NCBI GenBank assembly: GCA_016202785.1
Contig: JACQOC010000007.1
Coordinates: 1-11,975 of the forward strand
DNA from: Candidatus Aenigmatarchaeota archaeon
Lineage (GTDB): Archaea; Aenigmatarchaeota; Aenigmatarchaeia; QMZP01
DNA length: 11,975 bases
Direction: 5' to 3'
The translations under genes and the position numbers were made by a program. Under the pieces are notes generated by a model. It was given only the letters and a program-made list of their open reading frames with translations, was not told where the DNA came from and searched no databases. Shown here in pieces: positions 6,901-11,975 of the stretch (positions within the stretch are counted from its first letter, which is position 1; every line of letters starts with the position of its first letter).

Positions 6901-7272
6901 TCAACCTGAAAGTTTCACGGTTTCGCTTGTTATCTGCTCGATCAGGCCTTTGGCCTCGCCCTCATCGACGACCGCGATGGAGGAAGTCTGCACGCCGATG
7001 CCGATCGCCTTGCCTAGCTCCAGCTTGGACGGCACATAGACGTACGGCGCCTGCTTCTCCTTGCACAGCAAGGGCAAGTGCATGACGATTTCCGGCGGGT
7101 CGACGTCCTCAGCAATCACAACAAGCTTGGCAATGCCCTTTTCAATCGCTTTGGTGGTCTCGTTAACGCCTTTGCGCGTCTTGCCGCTTTCCCTTACCAC
7201 GGTAAGGGCTTCATACACCCTAGCCGCTAGCTCCTTCGAAACCTCGAATTTCACGTGCGCTGCTTTTGCCAT
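6901..7272 (-). CDS. rpl7ae: Ribosomal protein L7Ae
   Basis: Kink-turn-binding protein. In archaea it is part of the 50S subunit and also of C/D and H/ACA guide RNPs and RNase P. The 123-residue product carries the family core: GKTRKGVNETTKAIEKG (about 30-46), KLVVIAEDVDPPEIVMHLPLLC (49-70), and PYVYVPSKLELGKAIG (76-91). It is the first gene of the ribosomal operon. A strong Shine-Dalgarno GGAGGT precedes the ATG by 5 nt, in contrast to the leaderless neighbours. The 5' leader contains a GC-rich hairpin. Autoregulation of L7Ae through leader RNA structure is known in some archaea, so this leader deserves attention. Confidence 0.97.
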   Translation of the reverse strand: MAKAAHVKFEVSKELAARVYEALTVVRESGKTRKGVNETTKAIEKGIAKLVVIAEDVDPPEIVMHLPLLCKEKQAPYVYVPSKLELGKAIGIGVQTSSIAVVDEGEAKGLIEQITSETVKLSG

Positions 7273-7277
7273 ATGTT

Positions 7278-7283
7278 ACCTCC
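7278..7283 (-). promoter_or_regulatory. Strong Shine-Dalgarno GGAGGT of rpl7ae
   Basis: On the minus strand GGAGGT is followed by AACAT and the ATG at 7272. This is the clearest ribosome binding site in the window and fixes the rpl7ae start. Confidence 0.8.
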
Positions 7284-7294
7284 AATTTCATATT

Positions 7295-7322
7295 GCAGCC
7301 ATTCCCTGCCGGGACCGGCCGC
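7295..7322 (-). promoter_or_regulatory. Hairpin in the rpl7ae operon leader
   Basis: Read on the minus strand, GCGGCC (7322-7317) pairs with GGCUGC (7300-7295, one G-U). The inner UCCC pairs with GGGA around a GGCA loop, and a G-U pair plus one G-A mismatch lie between. The hairpin begins near the predicted transcript 5' end and finishes about 11 nt before the Shine-Dalgarno sequence. I looked for tandem GA pairs with a 3-nt bulge (a classical kink-turn) and did not find them. Confidence 0.45.
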
Positions 7323-7348
7323 AAATCCGTTGTCATGGGTGTTGCGGA

Positions 7349-7357
7349 TTTTATATC
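7349..7357 (-). promoter_or_regulatory. TATA element of the rpl7ae-rps28e-rpl24e operon
   Basis: GATATAAAA on the minus strand is centred at about 7353. It would start transcription near 7328, giving a leader of about 55 nt that contains the hairpin and Shine-Dalgarno sequence. A second AT element, CTTTAAAAG at 7375-7383, is an alternative. The rest of the 179-nt spacer (7273-7451) holds no gene. Confidence 0.5.
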
Positions 7358-7428
7358 ACATTTGGCGGGATAGGCTTTTAAAGCTTTTAGGAACGCGGCG
7401 GCCGCATTGAACGCTGCAGCCGAAGCTG

Positions 7429-7451
7429 GGAAGAAAGAAACGGCAGGAAAA
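7429..7451 (-). terminator. Pyrimidine-rich tract after the AdoMet decarboxylase gene
   Basis: Immediately after the stop codon at 7452, the minus strand reads TTTTCC, then CCGTTTCTTTCTTCCC. T-rich tracts of this type act as archaeal terminators, and the TTTCTTTCT core resembles the tract after ftsZ. A 4-bp UUCG-loop hairpin at 7417-7428 lies just beyond. Confidence 0.4.
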
Positions 7452-7898
7452 CTAAGCCTTCTGTGCGACCCTGGCCTCGAGCGGGCTGCAGCACTTGTTG
7501 CGGTCGAAGTCCAGGCCGCGCTTGATCACCTTGGTCGTTACCTTCTTGGCCCCAAAGGATGACACCAAATATTTGATCGCCTTCTCAGTGTCAAATTCCC
7601 GGCAGGAGAAGATGTCGATGAAGACGTAATCCTGGTCGGGGAAAGTGTGGATGCTGATGTGGCTCTCCGCGATCATGACGAAGCCGCTGACTCCTGGGAC
7701 TGTGCCGAACTTGTCCAGCCACTTGACCACGTACGGCGCGGTCATCTTGGTCATGCCTAATTTGGCTGGGAGATTGTCAAGTATGTCAAAAACCAGGTCG
7801 TAATCTACCAGTTTATCAAAGACGCATTTGGATGCGTCAACCATTACATGAGGTCCGAAAGCACTTTGCCCCATTTCACTCTCCGAAACATCAATCAT
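7452..7898 (-). CDS. speH: S-adenosylmethionine decarboxylase-type pyruvoyl enzyme
   Basis: Proenzyme that cleaves itself to create a pyruvoyl cofactor. The usual reaction is decarboxylation of S-adenosylmethionine to supply aminopropyl groups for spermidine. The 148-residue product contains AESHISIHTFP (77-87). S79, preceded by E78, is the expected self-cleavage serine and pyruvoyl source. H84 (+5) and C99 (+20, in IDIFSC) match the processing histidine and catalytic cysteine spacing of the Thermotoga enzyme. Some crenarchaeal homologs of this fold are arginine decarboxylases, so substrate is not certain from sequence alone. A second ATG at codon 9 (MGQSAFGPH) is possible. The AT element centred 24 nt before 7898 favours the longer form. 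The gene is divergent from NAD kinase. Confidence 0.88.
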   Translation of the reverse strand: MIDVSESEMGQSAFGPHVMVDASKCVFDKLVDYDLVFDILDNLPAKLGMTKMTAPYVVKWLDKFGTVPGVSGFVMIAESHISIHTFPDQDYVFIDIFSCREFDTEKAIKYLVSSFGAKKVTTKVIKRGLDFDRNKCCSPLEARVAQKA

Positions 7899-7917
7899 CT
7901 CTTTTGGGAGATATTTT

Positions 7918-7926
7918 GAATATATG
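7918..7926 (-). promoter_or_regulatory. TATA element for the AdoMet decarboxylase gene
   Basis: CATATATTC on the minus strand is centred about 24 nt before the ATG at 7898. No Shine-Dalgarno sequence follows, so a leaderless transcript is likely. Confidence 0.55.
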
Positions 7927-7941
7927 ATTTATGTTGGGGCC

Positions 7942-7996
7942 TATTTATAAGCTTAACTACATGTCAGTGGGTGCTTGTTTCAGGAAACTTATATGC
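7942..7996 (+). promoter_or_regulatory. Two extra TATA-like elements in the speH-NAD kinase spacer
   Basis: TATTTATAAG (7942-7951) and ACTTATATGC (7987-7996) both look like good plus-strand TATA boxes. They would start transcripts near 7971 and 8016, well before the NAD kinase ATG. Either gives NAD kinase a leader or drives a small RNA or peptide. The spacer (7899-8105) also has a direct repeat AAAACGCT at 8000-8007 and 8018-8025. I see no convincing gene here. Confidence 0.35.
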
Positions 7997-8076
7997 TCCA
8001 AAACGCTGTTTGGCGGGAAAACGCTATGCAGCGGTCGCGCCAACGACGCGCGCGGCAATTGGCCGATGTATAGCGG

Positions 8077-8084
8077 ATTTAATA
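8077..8084 (+). promoter_or_regulatory. TATA element for NAD kinase
   Basis: ATTTAATA is centred about 25 nt before the ATG at 8106 and has no Shine-Dalgarno sequence after it. It supports a leaderless start at 8106. Confidence 0.45.
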
Positions 8085-8105
8085 CCCGGGTAATGAATAG
8101 ATGGT

Positions 8106-8786
8106 ATGAAGGTTGCGGTTTTCGCGTTCAGCGAGAAAGCTAGGCTGGGGCAGGCCATGCAGCGCCACGGCTTCCTGGTCACCAGCAAGCCGGAGTGCGT
8201 CGTGGTTTACGGCGGCGATGGCACGATACTGGAAGCGGAGCAACGTTTTCCTGGTGTGCCTAAGTTAGCGTTCAAGCGCGGCAAGATCGTCAAGGATTGC
8301 CACTATGCTCTAGACCAGCTAGACGTGGTGCTCGGCAAAGTGGCGCGCGGAAAATACGCAATCGTCGAGTTCCCGAAGGTGCAGGCCGAGGCCGACGGGA
8401 AAACCTTGGAAGGCGTCAACGAGGTGCAGCTGCACAACATCGATGCCAGACGGGCGCTCCGCTTCGCGCTGAAGGCCGGAACCGTTTCACTGCACGGCAT
8501 CATCGGTGACGGTATGGTTGCCGCTACCGCTTATGGATCAACTGCGTATTACCACACCATTGGCGGCAAGCCGTTCGCCAAGGGGGTTAGGGTAGGCTTC
8601 AACAACACGGAACCCAAGCATGAAACAATTCCGCTGGAAAAGGGCCAGAAGGCGGTCGTGACCATCGAGCGCGAGAACGGCATGGTTCTTGCCGACAACC
8701 GGCCTGAAACAATCAGCGTAGCGAAAGGCGACCGGATAATTTTCAAGCGATCGAACGGCGTCACGCGGTTCGTGACGGTGCGCTAG
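8106..8786 (+). CDS. nadK: NAD kinase (ATP/polyphosphate NAD kinase family), compact
   Basis: Phosphorylates NAD to NADP in the cytoplasm. The 226-residue product has the hallmark GGDGT (36-40, after CVVVY), the NEVQLHN motif (105-111) and the nucleotide-binding block GDGMVAATAYGSTAYYHTIGG at 134-154, with GSTAYY at its centre. The C-terminal sandwich ends with VLADNRPETISVAKGDRIIF, where most family members have a DGQ motif. The protein is shorter than typical bacterial and euryarchaeal NAD kinases (near 250-300 residues). The usual GxLGFL segment after GGDGT is replaced by VPKLAFKRGK. The transporter gene follows after 11 nt, so the two are probably cotranscribed. Family assignment is firm; phosphate donor and NAD versus NADH preference are unknown. 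Confidence 0.92.
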   Translation: MKVAVFAFSEKARLGQAMQRHGFLVTSKPECVVVYGGDGTILEAEQRFPGVPKLAFKRGKIVKDCHYALDQLDVVLGKVARGKYAIVEFPKVQAEADGKTLEGVNEVQLHNIDARRALRFALKAGTVSLHGIIGDGMVAATAYGSTAYYHTIGGKPFAKGVRVGFNNTEPKHETIPLEKGQKAVVTIERENGMVLADNRPETISVAKGDRIIFKRSNGVTRFVTVR

Positions 8787-8797
8787 GGGCTGCGCGT

Positions 8798-9768
8798 ATG
8801 ATCGTTGCACATATCGCAAGCCGGTTCGCTAGGTTCGTGGCCAGATGGTTCGGCATCCTGTTCCTTTTGGCCTTCCTGCTCGGCGTGTTCCTGAAGCCGG
8901 TATCATCATACTTCGGGCCGTTCGTCGAGCATACCTTGATGCTGGTCATGTTCCTCAACTTCCTGAAGCTGGACAGCGGAGCGATATTCCAAGAAATCAG
9001 GAACTACCGGTACCAAGCATACCTACCGCACTGGTGCTGGTCATCAGCCCGGTCTTGGTCTATCTAGCGGCTCTGGCCGTCACCAGCGTTTTCGCGCTGC
9101 GGCCGGAATGGAGCATCGGCGCCCTGTTGGTGTTCGCGGCGCCGGCCGGCGCAATCACGCCCACGCTGGCCATCATGTTCAAGGCCCGGATCGAGCGCAA
9201 CATACTGAACGTGGTATCGACGTCGCTGCTGGTGCCGCTGACCATGCCGCTGCTGTTCTACTACATCATCGGCAGCCGCTTGCCGGTCGAATATGGAAGC
9301 ATGTTCTCCTTCCTCGCAATTTTCATACTGGTCCCATATCTGGCTTCGATAACCTGCAAGCGATATTTGAACAGGCGTGTGGCAGAGATCGAGCCGCACA
9401 TACCGACCGGTGCCATAGTGATTTTGCTCTTCACCATGTTCGGCGTCGGCTCCGGCGTGTCGGCCGAGATGCTGGCGGACATGCCGCTGGTGCTGGAGAT
9501 ATTGCTGATATACCTGGTGGCGTTTGCCGTGACGTTTTCCTCCGGCTGGTTGCTGGCGCTCAAGAAAGACCTCCCGGACCGGATGAGCGCGTTAATCCTT
9601 ACTACATGGAAGAACAACAGCCTGGCGATAGTGCTGGCCTACCAGTTCTTCCGCGAGACAGAGCCGTTAATCGTGTTCTTCGCCGCGCTCAGCACCATAC
9701 CGTGGAACCTGGCGTTCGTGCCGGCCCGATGGATGGCGACGAAACTGAACGGGACGGCTAGCGGTTAA
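8798..9768 (+). pseudogene. BASS-family (bile acid:sodium symporter-like) transporter with a broken frame
   Basis: Two frames together encode one membrane protein of about 323 residues, normal for this family. Frame one (8798 to about 9028) encodes the first two hydrophobic segments (FGILFLLAFLLGVFLKP and HTLMLVMFLNFLKL), then loses sense and stops at 9067. Frame two is coherent from about 9019 to 9768, starting PTALVLVISPVLVYLAALA. It includes the PAGAITPTLAIMF segment and the helix TTWKNNSLAIVLAYQFF, which correspond to the two conserved sodium-site regions of SBF/BASS proteins. Inserting one base near 9019-9030 (CATACCTACCGCACTGG) restores a single frame. The downstream part keeps good coding character over 250 codons, so the lesion is recent or a sequencing error. 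Substrate cannot be told; the ACR3 arsenite subfamily motif is not evident. It starts 11 nt after NAD kinase and probably shares its transcript. Confidence 0.8.
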
Positions 9769-9774
9769 TTATTT
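9765..9774 (+). promoter_or_regulatory. TATA element for the TfoX-domain gene
   Basis: TTAATTATTT is centred about 24 nt before the ATG at 9793 and overlaps the stop codon of the transporter gene. No Shine-Dalgarno sequence follows, which fits an independent leaderless transcript. Confidence 0.45.
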
Positions 9775-9792
9775 GCCTGTCCAATAATCAGC

Positions 9793-10125
9793 ATGGCTTA
9801 TGACAACGAGCTGGCCGAGAGGATAAGAGAAACCCTCAAAGGCAGGAAAGCCGTGACCGAAAAGGAAATGTTCGGCGGCATCGCGTTCCTGCTCGATGGC
9901 AAGATGTTCTGCGGTGTGCAAAAGGGTGATTTCATGGCCCGGGTCGGCAAGGAGCGGCATGCAGAGGCGATAGCCAAGCCGCACGCCCGGCCGATGGACT
10001 TCACCGGCAGGCCGATGGCCGGCTTCGTCTATGTCCGGCCGGAAGGCGTCAAAGGCAAGGGCTTGGAGCAATGGGTCGGCTTGTGCCTGGAGTATGTGAG
10101 CACGCTGAAAGGCGGCAAGAAATAA
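9793..10125 (+). CDS. TfoX N-terminal domain protein
   Basis: 110-residue cytoplasmic protein formed almost entirely of the TfoX N-terminal domain. The key motifs are EKEMFGGIAFLLDGKMFCGV (23-42), FMARVGKE (47-54), RPMDFTGRPMAGFVYV (66-81) and a closing helix LEQWVGLCLEYVSTLK (91-106). In gamma-proteobacteria the domain occurs in TfoX/Sxy, which promotes competence gene expression. Single-domain versions are widespread in bacteria and archaea with no defined role. The C-terminal domain of Sxy is absent, so a competence function should not be assumed. The gene has its own TATA-like element overlapping the preceding stop codon. Confidence 0.9.
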   Translation: MAYDNELAERIRETLKGRKAVTEKEMFGGIAFLLDGKMFCGVQKGDFMARVGKERHAEAIAKPHARPMDFTGRPMAGFVYVRPEGVKGKGLEQWVGLCLEYVSTLKGGKK

Positions 10126-10161
10126 TTTGCTTATCCCCTATTTGTTGGCTGGTTAAATGCA

Positions 10162-10169
10162 GATTTAAG
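10162..10169 (+). promoter_or_regulatory. TATA-like element for the receiver-domain gene
   Basis: GATTTAAG is centred about 37 nt before the ATG at 10203. This predicts a start near 10191 and a leader of roughly 12 nt. Confidence 0.4.
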
Positions 10170-10202
10170 TCTTCGCACGATTGTTTCACCGGGCATCACA
10201 CT

Positions 10203-10580
10203 ATGACAGATACCGAAATGTCACGGACCGCTTTGATAGTGGAGGACAACATTTTCCAGGTGAACGTGTACCTGGACATTTTCCAAAAACTCGGTTACCG
10301 GGTAAACACGGCCACCGATTACCAGACGGCATTGGCCCATATAGGAAAAAGACGATATGACAAATACCTTATTGACGGCACCATCCCGCAAAAAGAAGGC
10401 CAGTATCCGGTTTCCGGAAACGGCCTGGAATTGTGCGCGGAGATATTAGAAGTGCATCCAAAAGCGGACATGCGGCTGTTCACCGACGAAGTGCCACTAA
10501 TGCAAAAAGCGGCCGGCAAAGGCATCCTGGCCATCTACAAACACGACACCATCAAGATGGCGGAATGGGCCAGTAAGTAA
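10203..10580 (+). CDS. Stand-alone response-regulator receiver domain protein
   Basis: CheY-like receiver domain with no output domain. From the start at 10203 it has 125 residues. It shows the acidic pocket E14-D15 (LIVEDN), the phospho-acceptor D58 (YLIDGTIP), the switch threonine T94 (RLFTDE) and the invariant lysine K113 (IYKHD). All catalytic residues are therefore present. The loop after D58 is longer than usual: DGTIPQKEGQYPVSGNGLEL has about seven extra residues before the conserved GLEL. The open frame extends upstream to 10071, but that part overlaps the TfoX gene and has no family similarity. A start at 10218 (MSRTALIVED) is also possible. No histidine kinase or chemotaxis gene is in the window, so the partner is unknown. 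It is convergent with radA, with a 32-nt gap. Confidence 0.88.
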   Translation: MTDTEMSRTALIVEDNIFQVNVYLDIFQKLGYRVNTATDYQTALAHIGKRRYDKYLIDGTIPQKEGQYPVSGNGLELCAEILEVHPKADMRLFTDEVPLMQKAAGKGILAIYKHDTIKMAEWASK

Positions 10581-10612
10581 GCAAATTGTGCTTGTGCAAA
10601 GGCCGCTTTAAT

Positions 10613-11569
10613 TTACTCATCAACTTCAATGTCGCGCACGCCATCTGCGGTGACCCCAAAAACCGTTTCGCCTTCCGGCAGGTGCGGGCTGTCGATGAGC
10701 TTGGCTATCCGTTTCTCGCCCTTGCCCTTGCGCAGGTACATGCGATAGGTAGCCTGGTGGCCGAGCACATGCCCGCCGATCGGCGCGGTCGGGTCGCCGA
10801 ACAAGATGTCCGGCCGGGCCATCACCTGGTTGGTGATGTAGATCGCGAGGTTGTGCACGTCGGCCAACTTCTGCAGGTAATGCAGGTGCTTGTTCAGCTT
10901 CTGCTGCCGGTCAGCGAGCGTGCCGCGGCCGGTATAGTCGCTGCGGAAAGTGGAAGTGAGGCTGTCGATGATGACCAGTTTGACGTTGTTCTTCTTGATC
11001 AGGTCGTCCAGCTTCTGCGCCAGCAAAATCTGGTGGTCAGAGTTATAGGCCCGGGCCTCAAGGATGTTCTCTAACGCCTGGTCCGGATCCAGGCCCATGG
11101 CCTTGGCCATCTGCTCGATCCGCTCCGGCCGGAACGTCTGCTCGGTGTCGATCCACGCAGCCTTGCCTTCCAGGCCGCCCTTGTCCTTGGGCAGTTGAAC
11201 GGTGACGGCCAGCTGATGCGCAAGTTGCGACTTCCCGGAGCCGAACGCGCCGTGCGCTTCCAGGATGGCCTGGGTCTCCACGCCGCCGCCCAATAGGGCG
11301 TCAAGCGTCTTGGAGCCGGTGGTGATCTTCCCGACCGACTTGCGCCGTTCCCTGATCTTAGTGGCGGTCTCAAAACCCATCTTCAGCTTGCCGCGCGCGG
11401 CATTGATGATCTTGTTGGCGGTATCCTCGCCGACGGCGCAGGCTTGCACCAGGTCTGCGGCCGATGCAGCAGCCAGGCCCATGTAATCCGTGTAACCAGC
11501 CGCTTTCAGCTTCTCGGCAATCTTGTCGCCGACACCCGGCAGGTCCTCAATCGAATCCGGTTCCGTCAT
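10613..11569 (-). CDS. radA: DNA repair and recombination protein RadA
   Basis: Archaeal RecA/Rad51-family recombinase that forms filaments on single-stranded DNA and catalyses strand exchange. The 318-residue product begins with a helix-hairpin-helix DNA-binding domain (IEDLPGVGDKIAEKLKAAGY, 7-26). It continues with the oligomerisation motif FETA (66-69), Walker A GAFGSGKS (107-114), and Walker B KLVIIDS (197-203). The L2 and C-terminal region follow, with ARPDILFGDPTAPIGGHVLG (251-270). The N-terminal domain separates it from RadB. The Walker A deviates from the usual GEFGSGKT by E to A and T to S. Neither change removes the essential lysine K113. A TATA element at 11598-11604 implies a leader of only about 7 nt. 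Confidence 0.96.
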   Translation of the reverse strand: MTEPDSIEDLPGVGDKIAEKLKAAGYTDYMGLAAASAADLVQACAVGEDTANKIINAARGKLKMGFETATKIRERRKSVGKITTGSKTLDALLGGGVETQAILEAHGAFGSGKSQLAHQLAVTVQLPKDKGGLEGKAAWIDTEQTFRPERIEQMAKAMGLDPDQALENILEARAYNSDHQILLAQKLDDLIKKNNVKLVIIDSLTSTFRSDYTGRGTLADRQQKLNKHLHYLQKLADVHNLAIYITNQVMARPDILFGDPTAPIGGHVLGHQATYRMYLRKGKGEKRIAKLIDSPHLPEGETVFGVTADGVRDIEVDE

Positions 11570-11597
11570 AATGCACTGATTACACTTGGCCGCATCC

Positions 11598-11604
11598 TAT
11601 ATAA
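11598..11604 (-). promoter_or_regulatory. TATA element for radA
   Basis: TTATATA on the minus strand, within CTTATATAGG, is a close match to the archaeal TATA consensus. It is centred 32 nt before the radA ATG and predicts a start near 11576. Confidence 0.6.
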
Positions 11605-11642
11605 GCATATGGCACGGGGGCAGGGCCGCTAGGGCCGCTACG

Positions 11643-11975
11643 CTAGCGCTCGACCATGTCCTTCAGCTCTTCCTCAAAAGTGACGTCCTTCGGCTTCTTC
11701 CTTTCCTTTGGCTCTTTGTCGCGCAACCGCCAACCCTTCTTGCGCAGCTGGTGGACGGCAAAGATGATGACAGCCAAAGCAACCAATGCGACCAGTGGAA
11801 CCACCAGGCCGCTCAGGTCCGGCAACGTGATGCCTTTCCCAGGCAAGCGCTTGCCGATGGCGAAGAAGGAAAAGCCCGGCGACTTGGCCTCATAGGCCAC
11901 GGTCTCGCTGCCGCTTTCCACCACTTTGGTGTCCAATTCTTGCCAGGCGCTGCCGTTGTAGCGGAACAGCGCGAC
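11643..11975 (-). CDS. Surface protein with PGF-pre-PGF module and C-terminal anchor (5' end outside the window)
   Basis: Only the last 110 codons are visible; the frame is open to the right edge. The fragment VALFRYNGSAWQELDTKVVE, then YEAKSPGFSFFAIGKR, is the PGF-pre-PGF pattern: a Trp strand, an L-x-T-x-V turn, then A-x-x-PGFS-x-FAI. This module sits near the end of many archaeal exported surface proteins. A hydrophobic segment (SGLVVPLVALVALAVIIFAV) and a basic, highly charged tail of about 44 residues (HQLRKKGW to KDMVER) follow. This gives an outside-facing body with a cytoplasmic end. No PGF-CTERM sorting signal comes after the anchor, so the protein is probably retained as an ordinary membrane protein. 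The TTG at 11936 is not a likely start because the module runs through it. Confidence 0.8.
   Translation of the reverse strand, partial: VALFRYNGSAWQELDTKVVESGSETVAYEAKSPGFSFFAIGKRLPGKGITLPDLSGLVVPLVALVALAVIIFAVHQLRKKGWRLRDKEPKERKKPKDVTFEEELKDMVER

Noticed and set aside
7361..8018. TTTGGCGGGA found twice in spacers (7361-7370 and 8009-8018)
   Set aside because: A shared 10-mer is expected by chance many times in 12 kb on two strands. Flanking bases differ, so it does not stand as a regulatory motif.
7931..8143. Plus-strand frame of 70 codons in the AdoMet decarboxylase-NAD kinase spacer
   Set aside because: It overlaps the NAD kinase start by 38 nt, has no recognisable domain and no Shine-Dalgarno sequence. 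It is kept only as part of a finding on unassigned transcription signals.
9010..9040. Programmed -1 ribosomal frameshift in the transporter gene
   Set aside because: No slippery heptamer of the X-XXY-YYZ type and no obvious downstream pseudoknot are present. A missing base explains it more simply.
10071..10202. Upstream extension of the receiver-domain gene by 44 codons
   Set aside because: The extension overlaps the TfoX-domain gene, crosses a TATA-like spacer and has no receiver-like sequence. The domain begins just after 10203.
11623..11648. Tandem 9-mer GGGCCGCTA x2 and the palindrome CGCTAGCG beside the surface-protein stop codon
   Set aside because: Only two copies in GC-rich sequence, with no mobile-element or attachment-site context.
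1..11975. CRISPR arrays, tRNA or rRNA genes, insertion sequences, integrase or defence genes
   Set aside because: I looked for regular repeat-spacer units, cloverleaf-like spacers and transposase or nuclease motifs and saw none. The window looks like core chromosome.

Overview
The window is archaeal chromosomal DNA. Its signature genes are an FtsZ of archaeal type, a Dpo4-like Y-family polymerase, the diphthamide gene dphB, a ribosomal cluster rpl7ae-rps28e-rpl24e, RadA, and a surface protein with a PGF-pre-PGF module. Promoters are archaeal TATA boxes, and many genes appear leaderless. Genes are compact and closely packed, and the base composition is GC-rich with AT-rich spacers. A small-genome archaeon, for example a DPANN lineage, would fit, but no lineage can be fixed from this window alone.

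Layout. 1-212 is a non-coding leader region before ftsZ (+). A GC hairpin plus pyrimidine tract (1316-1352) lies between ftsZ and the convergent dpo4 (-). A 74-nt divergent promoter region then separates dpo4 from a small membrane-anchored DUF3179-like protein (+). Next come two tandem paralogous eight-bladed beta-propeller genes (both -, 3032-4321 and 4401-5693). The second is divergent from dphB (+), and one AT-rich element lies exactly midway between the two start codons. dphB overlaps the end of rpl24e by 11 bp. The ribosomal operon rpl7ae-rps28e-rpl24e (-) follows with gaps of 1-3 nt and a structured leader. Then come a pyruvoyl AdoMet decarboxylase-type enzyme (-), a compact NAD kinase (+), a frame-disrupted BASS-family transporter (+), a TfoX N-terminal-domain protein (+), a stand-alone receiver-domain protein (+), radA (-), and the 3' end of a membrane-anchored surface protein (-) that runs off the right edge.

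How the genes work together. Most of the content is information processing and housekeeping: translation (L7Ae, S28e, L24e, EF-2 diphthamide), DNA repair (Dpo4, RadA), division (FtsZ), cofactor and polyamine metabolism. The accessory component is the pair of propeller genes. They lack signal peptides and share conserved N-terminal and C-terminal extensions that match no function I recognise. This pair is the best candidate for something undescribed. A second theme is promoter architecture: at least seven genes carry a TATA-like element centred about 24 nt before the ATG, with no Shine-Dalgarno sequence, whereas rpl7ae and ftsZ have Shine-Dalgarno-like leaders.
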